In this document: one piece after another, positions 22,878-34,648 of the stretch | Numbering within the stretch: the first letter of the stretch is position 1 | Layout: each line of letters begins with the position of its first letter | Assembly (NCBI GenBank): GCA_963930645.1 | Contig: OZ005648.1 | Coordinates: forward strand, 195,397,304 to 195,461,303 | Direction of reading: 5' to 3' | Origin: Salticus scenicus | Lineage: Eukaryota; Arthropoda; Arachnida; Araneae; Salticidae | DNA: 64,000 bases | Notes under the pieces: model-generated | Database searches by the model: none | What the model was told of the DNA's origin: nothing | The model's input: only the letters and a program-made list of their open reading frames with translations | Made by a program: the position numbers and the translations under genes

Positions 22878-23828
22878 TGCGAGACGTAATGATTTTTAAA
22901 TATTTTAAATATAAATCAAATATTATCTAATGGAAGAATTATGTAACAAAACGCAATAGCATATTTGGTTAAAATTGCTTGATATTGTCAACGGATGAAA
23001 CCTTATATATCGTAATGCATAATGTGTAATTTCTGTGTATTTGTATTTAACAGCTATGAATACCATGCTGAACGTTTACTAATAAAACCAAATATAGTAC
23101 ACCAGATTACTTAATTTTAAACTATCTATATATCATTAAACATATTTTTAGGCAATAACAGAATATATTTTTTTAAGTATCGGCTTTTGTGTGTCTCTCT
23201 TAAAAAAAAAAAAAAAAATCTAAGAAAATCAAAATGATTCTCAAAGGATATTCAAAAAAAGTTATTTTTTTTTATTTAAATAAATTTTGAAATATCTTTA
23301 AATATTTTTACCTACTTATTAATTTCAATTACAAATTCAATCACTACATTTTGTCAATAATTACAAAAACATATTTCTCTGAGAAGCCAATTAAAAAGTG
23401 TAACAGCTGTCACATATAATATACTCTTGTGACGTTCCTGTCATATCAGAAAACATGTTATTAGTTTCGAGATATTAAAAAGTAAAAACTCTAGTTAATG
23501 AAAATCTTCCAGACGAAGTATTTATAAGTGTTATTGTCTCTTTTAACAAGCTAAACAAAACAATATTCTGATTGATTTTATTTTTTTCAATGACAATTTT
23601 TTTTTTTTTTTTTTAAGAATGTATGATTGACAAAGAATTTTGAAAAATTCAGTGTAAGAGAATGATAAACAAATGAGGAATATTCGTACAATTTTAATTA
23701 AATTTATTTGATGCTTAAAATACCATGTGACCCATAAGTCTGTAGACATTTCAAAAATTCATAAAAAGTGAAAGAATTGGTAGAATTAAACAAGGTTTGA
23801 GAAAAAGTTATTCTGGTGAATTGGGATA
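22878..23828. other. AT-rich non-coding sequence
   Basis: No feature beyond A- and T-runs (about 23201-23218 and 23598-23614). Confidence 0.6.
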
Positions 23829-24268
23829 GGGTAAGTGCACCAGTGATTGACACTTTCAGAGCAATCTCTGATGTTTTTAATGGTCTAGTCATCAGAAAAT
23901 ATTTTTAGGAATTTTAAGTTAGTACATGTGATATGAAATATATTTAGAACCACATACATGTTAAAATATATACGTTTGATAACAATTATTATTTTTTTAA
24001 TTAATTTTTATTTGACACCCACTCAATGTTCCAGAAATTGACACTGCCAGTTTTTCATTTTATCAGTAATTGGCGCCCTATGTTCCAGTGTTTGACACTG
24101 CTAGTTGTTCATTTTACCAGTTATTAGTAACCTATGCTCCAGTGTTTGACGAAAATTGTTAAAATTCTTATTTGTAAAATATATGCTTTGATTATTTTTC
24201 TTATTTATTAAATATTTCGGGATAGGTGTCAATTACTGGAGCATGCCAATCACTGGAGCACCTACTCT
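23829..24268. mobile_element. MITE with AGTGCACCAGTGATTGACA-type ends
   Basis: The left end GTAAGTGCACCAGTGATTG (23831) is mirrored at the right by CAATCACTGGAGCACCTAC (about 24249-24267). The interior repeats short variants of TGTTCCAGTGTTTGACACTG. A related, shorter copy in inverted order lies at 44541-44775. No coding sequence; family not identified. Confidence 0.65.
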
Positions 24269-24404
24269 ATATACTTTTATTTTATGAAAGAAAAAAATAT
24301 AAAGTTAATTTTTTTGTTGATAGAGGTGCTGTACAAGAACAAATCATGATTTTTGTGAAAAACTATATTTATTTCCCTGCAAATTTTACATGTATATAAA
24401 TCCT

Positions 24405-24545
24405 ATTCTATATATCCACCATCACCACAAATTACAGTTTGCAAACGAGTTACGATATCGCTAAATGCTGATTACCGCTCAGTTGGTGGCTCTAAGCCGA
24501 AGGAAAACGTCTTCACCAGTAACGCTTTATCAACCAAATCAGCAT
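24405..24545 (-). pseudogene. Possible mariner-like transposase C-terminal scrap
   Basis: A locally GC-richer stretch translates on the minus strand as SDIVTRLQTVICGDGGYIE, followed by a stop (about 24411-24470). This resembles the ending of mariner-type transposases, which finish in a helix plus a GGYIE- or GGHIE-like tail. Upstream, PPTER and an in-frame stop follow. The match is short and could be chance. Confidence 0.3.
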
Positions 24546-24847
24546 CGCGATTAAAATTTTATATATGCGAAAGTAGGAAAAAAGGAAAGAAATAAGATGT
24601 ATTAATAGTAAAATCGTGCAATTTACATGATTCTGATTTGCATATTTCTCGTTACGAATCCGTGCATCGCCCTCCATTGACGAAAAAATTAACTATTTTT
24701 TTTTTCCTTATACATATTCTTGAGAGCATATCATTCATTTTAGATAGGATTAAATTTTCGACGAAATTAATGAATATTTTTTAATTAAATGTATGTTTGC
24801 TTTATATTACTTAGAGCAAAAATATTGCCTAAATTTGAACGAAAGTA

Positions 24848-25048
24848 CAGTCGGTAACAAAAGTGCCCAAACACTAGCAAAAATTCCTATGTAAAAAAAA
24901 GTACACTTCATACGGTTTCGTTAAAAAAATCCTTATCGAAACATGTTCTTACACTGACTAAGAACAGGATTCGACAAGGATTTATTTTCAAAAAACGTAT
25001 GAAGTGTACTTTTTTTACATAGGAATTTTTGCTTGTGTTAGGACACTT
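24848..25048. mobile_element. Palindromic mariner-type MITE, copy 1
   Basis: It begins CAGTCGGTAACAAAAGTG after TA (24846-24847). The two halves are inverted copies pivoting around GACTAAGAACAGG (about 24956), with stems such as AAAATTCCTATG and AAGTGTACTTTTTTT. The right terminus has diverged (AGGACACTTAAAAGTG). Intact relatives are at 35375-35590 and 60188-60400. Confidence 0.88.
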
Positions 25049-25850
25049 AAAAGTGATGTTGATGTTGATTAATGGTTACTTGTCTATCTAAACTCTATGG
25101 ATACGGCAAAAATTGATGTCAAAAGAAATATAATGTGTTTCACTATCATTCATTAAGGCGCATTTTTAGTTACTACAGAACTTTTAGAATGGTTTTGATA
25201 TATATTTTTTAAAGTAATCGAAAGGCATGTTCTGAGATTCGGTTGAGAAAAGTGAATTTTATGAAAAGTTTAAGACAAATGAGACGTCCACTATAAAATA
25301 TAAATATTTCTTTAGATAAAATGAAACGGGATTATTTTTAGTTTTTAAATGCGTAAAACGCTTTATAAGAGAGAGGTTGTATTTTAGTTCTTCAAACAAA
25401 AAGTTTAAAAAATTTCCCATCATGTAATATTTTATAGATCATTTGTATTTTATGTTTAGTTTTTATGTTTAATATTTAAACATTGATGTTCAGATATTCT
25501 TGAAATACATATAGTTTCATCTTTCAAAGTTTTTTTTTTTCTTTTTTTCCATGAACATACATATTGAAATAGTGTATTTATATTTTTTCCTCAAAATGGG
25601 CTCTTGGTTGCTCGTTACAGAATATCGATTTCCACTAGAGGGTTGAATGTTCCTTAGAATACATGAATACGCTTGAAAAAAATATCCTGGTTTGAATAGT
25701 TCTTATCTAAAAGATATTGAAATAAATTTTAAATGCATATAAAATCTTCTGTTAAAATTTCAGCTTACGTCGAAAAAGAAAATAAACTGAAAATATCTTA
25801 AACATATGTTTTAATCTGATTTTTCTTTCTTTGTTTCTTTTATATATTTT

Positions 25851-25923
<73 letters not shown>

Positions 25924-27563
25924 AGTAATGGTAATAAAGAACAAGAAAAATTATTTAACAATGTCAATAAACAAGAAAATTAGTTAAAGTTAAACACTAT
26001 TTAAGCAAAAAATTAAATTATGCTGTGCCTTTCTCTTCAGCAGGTGGAAACAAAACTATTAATAACTATGTAGTACTGCTATGTATTTTGTGCTGCTTTG
26101 AGCATCTTTTTTATACAAATTAATTTTTGTCATTTATATTGAATTTAACACATATATGTATATATATAAGATAAAATTTAAATAAAGGATGGAGTAAAAC
26201 TTAAATATATAGAACTAGAACAGAGTTTTTATACACCAATGCGCAAATGCAGCAAAATAATCCTGAATCTGAATCTGGCTATGAAAAATTTCAAAAATAT
26301 AGTTAACCGCTGTCCTGTTTTTTTAATCAATAAACATTTCAGTATTCTTGATCACAATCCCACATCAGGTTTGTTGTTCCATTTTGGGCGACATTTAAGT
26401 GGTTGTAATCAACCCTACCAGCTGAAGCAGGTTCTATGTTTATAATGGGGTGTAGTTTTTAATTTTCCATGTTCTAATGACTATTCGAGTTTGTCCAGGT
26501 ATGTATTTACATATTCTTGTATTATTTATATTTTTGTATTTTATATTTTTGTATTATATTTTGTGCTTGATTTCTCAATTCTATTGCTTTTTATGCTTTA
26601 TATTAATTAAAATTCGTTTTCTGTATGGTCTTGCTTCCATCCGTGAGAGGTTGAGGGCTAGAAACGTGCTTTTTGGTTAAATTATCAGCGTTTCGTTAGA
26701 AATTTCTCATATTACTTTCCCTACATAGGGAACTTAACTGATTAAAGCCCTCGTGTGTTTTGGGATTAATTTTTCATTTGGCTTTAATTATATTGCATAT
26801 ATATATATATATATTATTTTATTTATTTTTTGTAAGTATATATTTAAAAAATATATAGTTTTAAATGTTAACAGTACATTATAAAAATAATACAGTTTAA
26901 AAGAATGTATGTATATTTTTATGTGAACCTAATAAACAGTATATTAGAAGAAAAAAAAATCCCCCCCCCCCCAAAAAAAAAAAAAAAAAAGAATATATAT
27001 ATATATAGGAAAAACCTTTTCAAAGATTTCAGAGGGAGAAATGAAATATCAAATGAAGACGTGGGAGATACAAAAAAGATAACCAAAACCGAAGTATGAA
27101 ATCATATTTTAAATAGTACTTCTTCAGGGGCAGTGATTTAATAACTTATGCAAATAATACATACATTTCTGTATAAACGTAAGCATAGAGGAAGAAGAAA
27201 ATACAGTTCACTCATACAAAACAAAATCAATTAAACAGGGATTCAAGTTAAATTTAATACGGAAATTAAAAGGAAGGTAAAATTAAAAGAAGAAAAAAAA
27301 TTAACTTACAGGGAAAAAGTTAAAACCATTTACAGACGAAAAAAAAACTTGAGAATCGTTAATACCACAAGTTTGTTTTGCTTAGTTAAAAGTTATATAT
27401 ATATCACAAGTTTGAATTGCTTAGTTAAAAGTTATCTAATTTTTAATTACATACTTCAATTCTGATTTATAAAAAATAAAAATAATAAATACTTTTTCTT
27501 TACATACTTTAAATACATTTCTGTTTTCTAAAACGATTTCCTGAAAGACTTACTTAAGGAAAA

Positions 27564-27602
<39 letters not shown>

Positions 27603-30600
27603 GAATATATCTTTTATGATTTCTTTCAACAAAATATTACTAACGTATAATTATTATGGATGTATGACTAAAGAAAGTGCATAAAAAGCATTTAAAAATG
27701 AAAATTTAATCACTAACGATGATACATTAATATAACTTTAAATACATATAGGATTTAAACGATCAGAAGTTAATATTGTAATAAATAACAACGATGAAAA
27801 ATTGCCTTTAAAAAAATCTTTATTATATTCTCTGCATTAATACAAATTCTTTTGTCATCTATATGATTTTTGTTTTATTTAATTAAAGATTTTGTTTTTT
27901 GCACGAATATTATTTAATTACTGTAGATTACTATAAACACGCCAATATCTGCCATTTTTTTTTTGGCGACTTTTGAAGATCCTAATTTTATATTGATATC
28001 ATCATGATGTTCACGTTAAGAAGAGAAATTCTTGAAAGTCCATAAATCAAGTATCGTTATCTTATAAAACTTCTTCACAAAGAAATTATTGCAATCTTAT
28101 TTATGAATATGTCTTCTCTATATCCATTGACAGACTTCAAAGCCATAGCTGTAGTATTTTTTATAGAAAGCCCGATTTTATTTATGACTTGGAATTAAAA
28201 ACTTTGACTTAAAAATGGATATGACATAGAGCTAATTATATTCCTCTCTTTCTTCTCTTTTTAATTTACAATGAAAACACAATTTCTTTTGTAGCTAATA
28301 TTTTATTAGTTTATTATTATTTCTTTTCTCATTTAACTATCCCCCTTTATTACTTTTCTTTCATACAAATCATATTGACGCCTTTTACAGCTAAAAAATA
28401 TAATCTTGTTAATTTGATAATCTCCGCACAAACAGGCATTAGATGTAAAAACACATTTTTTTTTTTTTCATTTAAAAACAGCAAAAGTCTTTAAAAGCAA
28501 AATTTCAAACAGATTTCTTTCGTTTTTTCAACAATAACCCTTTTTAAACACGAATAAATATAAAATGAAATCAAATTAATTTTTAATAAATTGTAATTAA
28601 AATGCATGAGTTCGATTAAATTCTTTATTTTCAGAATATTTCATAAATTTATAAATAATCTATTTTAAGATTTATCGTATTAATAAAAGCAAATTAACGC
28701 GTAATTTTTGACAATATATTTCCAACAAATATTATACGCGCATATATCTTAGTATTTCTTAAAAATAATGTATCAAGTTGAGTTCCCCTCACCTTTTTCA
28801 GTTATGAATTTCAATGATATTTTAGATTAACAAATAAATTAACAACGACAAACAAATTTTTAACATTTCGTAAAATGCGCCCAACATAAAATCTTCTAAG
28901 TTTTTTTTTTTTTTTTTATGCCTTAAAATAATGTACCTGAAACAGATTAAAATTACTACCTCTACTTTTTATTTATTTTTCTTTTTTTTTTTTTTTACGC
29001 CAAATATATCTTAAAGTTCACAAAGGTTGTCAATTGTTCAAAAATCTTGAATTCTATAGCGTAGTATTTCACATTTTTATTTTCCTTTTATTAAATAATT
29101 TGTTATTTCGAGATCATATTTCACAACAAACAGAATATTCTACGATGTGGAATTTGCATATTTACATTCTACACATTTGTTTTCTTGAAATAGCTATTTT
29201 ATTTAAAAAAAAAAAAAAATCTTCTGAAACTAAACATTTAAGCAATTTAAACTGTTTCAATATAATTTTATATAGAAATGAAAATAAAACCAACAAAAGA
29301 GAAGGTTTTTAAAGGAATAGCACACAGCTGATTGTAAATTAAATTTAAGGAATGCAAAATTTGCGGAAAGGAGACAATTTGGCAAAAATTCATCGTATTT
29401 GCATTTTTAAATGCAATTCTCATATCAGATTCTTCTTCCTCTCATGAATCTCGTCCGTCCATACTTTTTTTGTTTATTTGTTAGAATAGCAGCAAGCGCC
29501 TTATTTATTCTTCTAATAAAAACGGACTTTTACTCTATTTTTCTAGGATACAAATAATTCTACTGTATTTTATTGCATGCAGATGGTCTTTTTAGTGTAC
29601 ATTTCTAAGCTTAAAATGCTAATTTCTTCTAAAATATTACACTTTAACTGCATAAACTTGAAATTCAGAAACGGGTTCGCTAAGTGTTTAACCAAAAGAT
29701 AAAGCAATTTGAAGTATTTGTCTAAAGCATGTATTTTAAAATGTAGACGGTAAGCTTTCTTAGACGTATATAAGAATAAAATTTATTTAGAATAGCTTCA
29801 TTTCTGAATTCAAATAAGTCACGCATATTTTAGCGTTATACAGATATATATATATATTAATATTCATGCGCGTTTGTGTCAATAATTAACCAAAATTTGA
29901 CTTACTTATTTGCGCAATAAACGTTATGTAATATTTAAACATATGTTACTGATTACACGCAAATTTTAAACATACTTAAAATACTTTAAAAATGTAATTC
30001 CGATATTCAAGAAAATTTATTTAACTGAAAATAGGTAAAATACCTGCAACAAGAAAAAAATTCTTATACATAGATATTTTTCTAATGTTAAATAAATAAA
30101 TACAATTAAAAAGCTTTTTAACTCTCAATACAAATCTCTTGAAATTTATTAGTAAGACTTATAAAATTTGTATTTTAAGTTTTACTTTTAAATTCAATAT
30201 CCTGAAAAGGCAAAAGTAAAATAATGACAAATGATAGTACTAAAATAAATATAAAAAATATATTAAACATCTACCATATAAGTTTTCTTTAAAGGACATA
30301 ACCTATTGAAGTTATTTTATTAAAAAGAAAAAAAAATGTGTAATTAATTTTAAAGTAAATTTTTCTGGTTTGCATATGTAAGAGACAAGAGGTAAAACAA
30401 GAACAAAAAAATTAAATTATTTGACAACTATGAAGAAAATCTGCATTTTTAAACATATAGTAGCAAAATTATACTTATATTTATTTTTCCATACTCACGT
30501 CGTACTATTACTACTATCCAAAAAAAAAAAAAAAAAAAAAAAAGAGTAAATTAATCAATTTCCTATTGTATCTTTAGCGTAAAATAAGTAATAGTGATAT

Positions 30601-31059
30601 TTTCTCAAATTTATCACATCATATAACATTGATTTATGGTAGAGGAATTCTTTTGCAAAAGCAGAATAGAAACCGTCATTTAAATAATATCTACACAAAA
30701 ACGATATTTCTTGTATTATTCACAAACCTTCATAAGTGTTTTAAGACTTTTTTTTCTTCTTATATTTAGTAATCTATGAAAATATTTGATATCAAGCAAC
30801 ATTTTTTGTTTGAACTATTTTCTTTCCATTGTAAAAACAAAATCAAAATCATTAATTTTATCAAATATTTAATAATATATTTATAATTTTTTAAAAATTC
30901 TATCATACATATTTTTTCATAATCCAGTAATCATTCTTCATTTAATTTTAGAAAACTGCTTTAATATGCTGACGTTAGATATTGAACGAATCTATTGCGT
31001 CACTGCTTCCATGTTGAAGTAGTGCCCATTTTCTTTAATAGATGAAAATGCATGTTTAT
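25049..31059. other. 6-kb AT-rich stretch without genes
   Basis: No credible coding region and no element I recognise on either strand. It holds an AC/AT compound microsatellite (25851-25919), a C12-A18 tract (26961-26990), a T31 run (27570-27600) and A-runs near 30519-30543. A slightly less AT-rich patch at 26340-26760 has no motif I can name. Confidence 0.6.
25851..25919 (+). repeat. AC/AT compound microsatellite
   Basis: AC repeats (25851-25868) run directly into AT repeats (25869-25919). Open frames across it are artefacts. Confidence 0.95.
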
Positions 31060-31196
31060 TTTTTACTTATTTATTTATTTATTTTTATTTATTTTATTTA
31101 TTTTATATTATATTATATTTATTTATTTTATTTATTTTATATTATATTATATTTATTTATTTTATTTTATTTTATTTATTTATTTATTTATTTTTG
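31060..31196 (+). repeat. TTTA/TTATA-rich minisatellite
   Basis: Composite of TTTA repeats with a block TTTATATTATATTATATTTA that occurs twice (about 31102 and 31136). Confidence 0.85.
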
Positions 31197-32043
31197 GTCT
31201 GCAATAATTCTTGCGTGATTTTGCTGTTTATATTTTTTTACTTAAAGTGATTGTATTTTCTATTTCTGAACAAACTTTGTTACCATGATTAATTAATTAT
31301 AAGCCGATATTTCTCTAAACTTTGCTAATAGGATCTCATAGTGTGCTTTTATTTTCAACAGAGATATTTTAGTATATTTTTAGAGAAATTACTTAGGAAA
31401 GTGAAACGAAAGAACAGTGTATTATACATATAGATTCCTTAAGAGATACTGATGGTTGTAAAACTTTCTAGGAATTCAAATCTTCATTTATTTATTCGAT
31501 TTATTCGTTCATATTTATTTAAGGTTATTCGGGGAAAGACGCCAGTTTGTTCCTAATATTTCTATATGTCAACAGATATCAATACTGACCGGCTTGTTTG
31601 AGAAGTCTTGTCCCAGTCCGCACGTGGATTATGATTTTATCTAAATTTATAGCCTTTACTATCCTTTATTTGGGACGTCGTGAGGATTTAATCTGGTGAG
31701 TAAAACCCTGATATTATTATGTTGCTCATATTTCAAGTTCGTACACGGAAGTCATATTTGAACAAGTTATTCACGATATAAACGAGTTCCGTATTCTATT
31801 ACACACACACGTTAAGCAGAATTGACCTTAAATTTGCAGTAATACGAAAACAAAAGCATGTGGCATCTTCACCCCATACTTGGAAGAAGACGCAACATGG
31901 TTCAAAAATAATTTAAATGACTTTTAAATTTCATATAATATATACTTATATTGTAGTGTAAATTTTAAATGGAATTAATAATTATAATAATAATATTATA
32001 ATAATCATTTTTATAATAGTATATTAATAAACATTCCAGATTT
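31197..32043. other. AT-rich non-coding sequence
   Basis: No gene. GGGGAAAGACGCC at 31531-31543 matches motifs at 8232-8245 and 51304-51318. Confidence 0.6.
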
Positions 32044-32688
32044 TAGTTTGGATCTCTCCTTAATACAGCTTGGAGCATGGCATCCAGAGAAGGAAATGAA
32101 ACTTGTGGGTTTTCAGCTACTCGGATTTATCACTATAACCCCCAAGCACTCCGAGATATATGTTTGCTATCTCTGATGGTTCTGGCAATGAACAGGTGTT
32201 GTTTCCATAAACGGCGCATGTGACAATAGACCTTCCAGCAACAGATCATGTGGGCCTACACCACCAGTTGCTTCCACCAGCAGAACTAGAGGCTGTCGAC
32301 TGTCACCGGCAGTTGCCTCCACCAGAACACAAAATGTTATGTCTAGAAGCAATCAGCCCTATTCTTCGGGTCAGAAGACCTAAACCAACAGGGCGTAAAA
32401 AGCATACAGCAGTGGTCTTAACTGCTTCAGAGAGGAGAAAAAATATGAGGGATAAAAGTAGAGAAAATCAGAAAATGGTTGAAAAAGGTAAAATACATAA
32501 AAAGAAACCTTCGAAAAAACAGAGGAAAAAAACATGAGTAAGCTCATGTGAAGCTCCTTCGTGTACCTGTGGCGACAGTTTTGATGAGGATTTTTGTGTT
32601 GTATGTAAAGGACAATTTTATGCTAAAAAATCTCATTCAGAACATCAAATGCTAGAAATAATTGCACAAAAATTGCAGTGTTGTTAAT
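32044..32688 (+). pseudogene. pogo/Tigger-like transposase, C-terminal fragment 1
   Basis: The first part translates as TAWSMASREGNETCGFSATR, then IYHYNPQALRDICLL. This is like the end of the DDE domain of pogo/Tigger/Jerky-type transposases, where a GF-x-x-x-GIYP-x-NP motif precedes the tail. After a frame change near 32215 the frame continues with ILRVRRPKPTGRKKHTAV, LTASERRKNMRDKSRENQ and a lysine-rich run. It then meets a TGA (32535) and resumes as CEAPSCTCGDSFDEDFC and VVCKGQFYAKKSHSEHQ, closing with CC and a stop at 32686. A basic stretch plus Cys-rich tail is usual for this family. The catalytic DDE core is missing. It is the donor type for the TA-flanked MITE at 45496-45669, but a direct link is not shown. 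Confidence 0.7.
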
Positions 32689-32897
32689 TTTAATAAATGA
32701 AATGTTGTGCAGACTAACATTCAAAACTGTACCCTTATTACATTTAGCAATGTAAAAAGTAAAATCAGTTTACATATTTGTTTGGTTCCATATTTATTAT
32801 TAATTCGCAGGTATTGTCGAATGGTTGTCTTACTTTTCGTATTTACTGCGGTGTCACATCTTACTTCATAACTGGTGGCATCATCCCCGTATATATT

Positions 32898-33088
32898 CAG
32901 TTTGGATCTCTCCTGAATACAGCTTGGAACATGGCACCGGAGTAGGAAATGGAACTTGTGGGTTTTCAGATACTGGGATTTATCTCTATAATCCCCAAGC
33001 ACTACCAGATATATGTTTGCTATTTTTGATAGTTCTGGTAATGAACATATGTCGTGGAGATGATACCACAATGACACGAGTTTATTAA
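32898..33088 (+). pseudogene. pogo/Tigger-like transposase, C-terminal fragment 2
   Basis: Nucleotides 32898-33047 repeat 32044-32197 in direct orientation with moderate divergence. The frame reads VWISPEYSLEHGTGVGNGTC, then GFSDTGIYLYNPQALPD, again the GIYxxNP block near the end of the DDE region, and stops at 33086. Fragment 2 lacks the basic and Cys-rich tail, so it was truncated independently or is the relic of a partial duplication. Confidence 0.65.
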
Positions 33089-33570
33089 ACATTAAATTTG
33101 TCAGTCGTACACATGCTAGAAAAGAAATTAATAAAAATGCATAATAAATAAAACATTGAAGTACATAGTACTATATATATATTAATTATCATATCATTTC
33201 AGATTTTGTCTCTACTATGCAAAAAAACTTTGCATTTCGGGTAAATTCCTCCATATTACCTTATTTATTTAACAAATTTATTTCCTATTACTTATATTAT
33301 TTATTTTCATTTATGTATTTACATAATCATTTCATTTCATTTTTAAAGTGATCCCTGCTAACCTATTTAATATTACTTAATTGAGTCTATTTTACACGTA
33401 TATTTGGGTATTCCAGGTATTAATTTCTGAACACTTCGAATGTATTGCTTAAAAATTTACTTATAATTAAAAAATTTATAAAAAGAGAGAGTGAGGGTTT
33501 ATAACTTCTACTACCGTGATAAACAATTTTTACCCGAAATAAATTTGTGTTGCAATTTATGGTAAAAACA
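33089..33570. other. AT-rich non-coding sequence
   Basis: No feature seen. Confidence 0.6.
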
Positions 33571-34040
33571 CACTGAGAAAAAAAATATATACCGACTTCA
33601 TTTAGAACCAAAAAGTAGTCATTTTCTATATTCCTAAAATTGAAATATATAGACTTTCGATCTACACGCATAAGGCACGCCAATAAACTGAATAGATGAA
33701 ATGATCTAGAATTTCTAGTCTACACATTTCTAGATGGTGAAACAATATCCTGATTATTCTGAATCTTTTGTATTACAAGAAATTCTTGATTTTCTAGAAT
33801 TGGGTAATAAACCAAGATTACAGTTTCTGAAACCCGCCTCTTGTATTCACTTTTTTTTGCAGAGATTTTTAAATAACTTAGCCCTCCAGCAAGAATATAG
33901 GCAAACGCTCTAGATTTCTAATAGGGGTTTCTAGAACTCGCTTTCAAAAGAGACTAAAATTTATAAGGATGACATGAAACTATTTTTTCTAGAGCCACAA
34001 TTTAGATTCCAGATGTCAGTTACAGAATTATTTCTCAGTG
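33571..34040. mobile_element. MITE with CACTGAGAAA ends and TTCTAGA motifs
   Basis: The left end CACTGAGAAAAAAAATA (33571) is mirrored by TATTTCTCAGTG (34029-34040). The interior holds at least six TTCTAGA or CTAGAA motifs (about 33705-33995). No coding capacity. The superfamily is not determined because no clear target duplication is seen. Confidence 0.65.
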
Positions 34041-34648
34041 CACAGAAAGCATAAAATGCATATTCAAAATTATTACTTATAAACTGATATGAAAATTTTA
34101 ATGCTAAATATACCCTATTCTGTGCATAATAATTATAAATGTCGATTTCTTTATGTTTTTTAATGTACAGTAGGAGGGAAAACATAGCACCCGCGGTAAT
34201 TTCGTTATTAATTGACGCAGGAACATCTAATAAACATAATTCAACAGGAAATTAAATGCACTTTCGGAAAATGTTGTCGAATTTTTAATTAGGGGTTATC
34301 TACATATTGAAACGAGCTTCCACTTTAGCAACACACAATTTTGACTTCATATTGGAATTTCTGAGAGTCTGGCAGTGCGGAAAAGTATACTGTTTATGTA
34401 CTTTATCATTAGTATTTATAGAGTTATAATCAAAAATGTGTTAGGGGTTATCTGTAAACGTAGAAAAATAAAATTAAGATCATACAAAAATTAGACAAAA
34501 ATTTACTGTTTCACACCGGAAATGTCTCACGAAAAAAAAAAGAGTTATAAAAATTAATAAAAACGTTAACACCTTCACGGTACCTTAATTATCCTGAATT
34601 CAGTTTTATAGATATGTTTATAATTCAGTACTTTTTACTTTCTCTTTT
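34041..34648. other. AT-rich non-coding sequence
   Basis: No feature seen. Confidence 0.6.

Noticed and set aside
32044..33047. Direct repeats taken as LTRs of a retrotransposon.
   Set aside because: Both repeats encode a transposase C-terminal block, no primer-binding site or gag/pol lies between, and the lengths differ.
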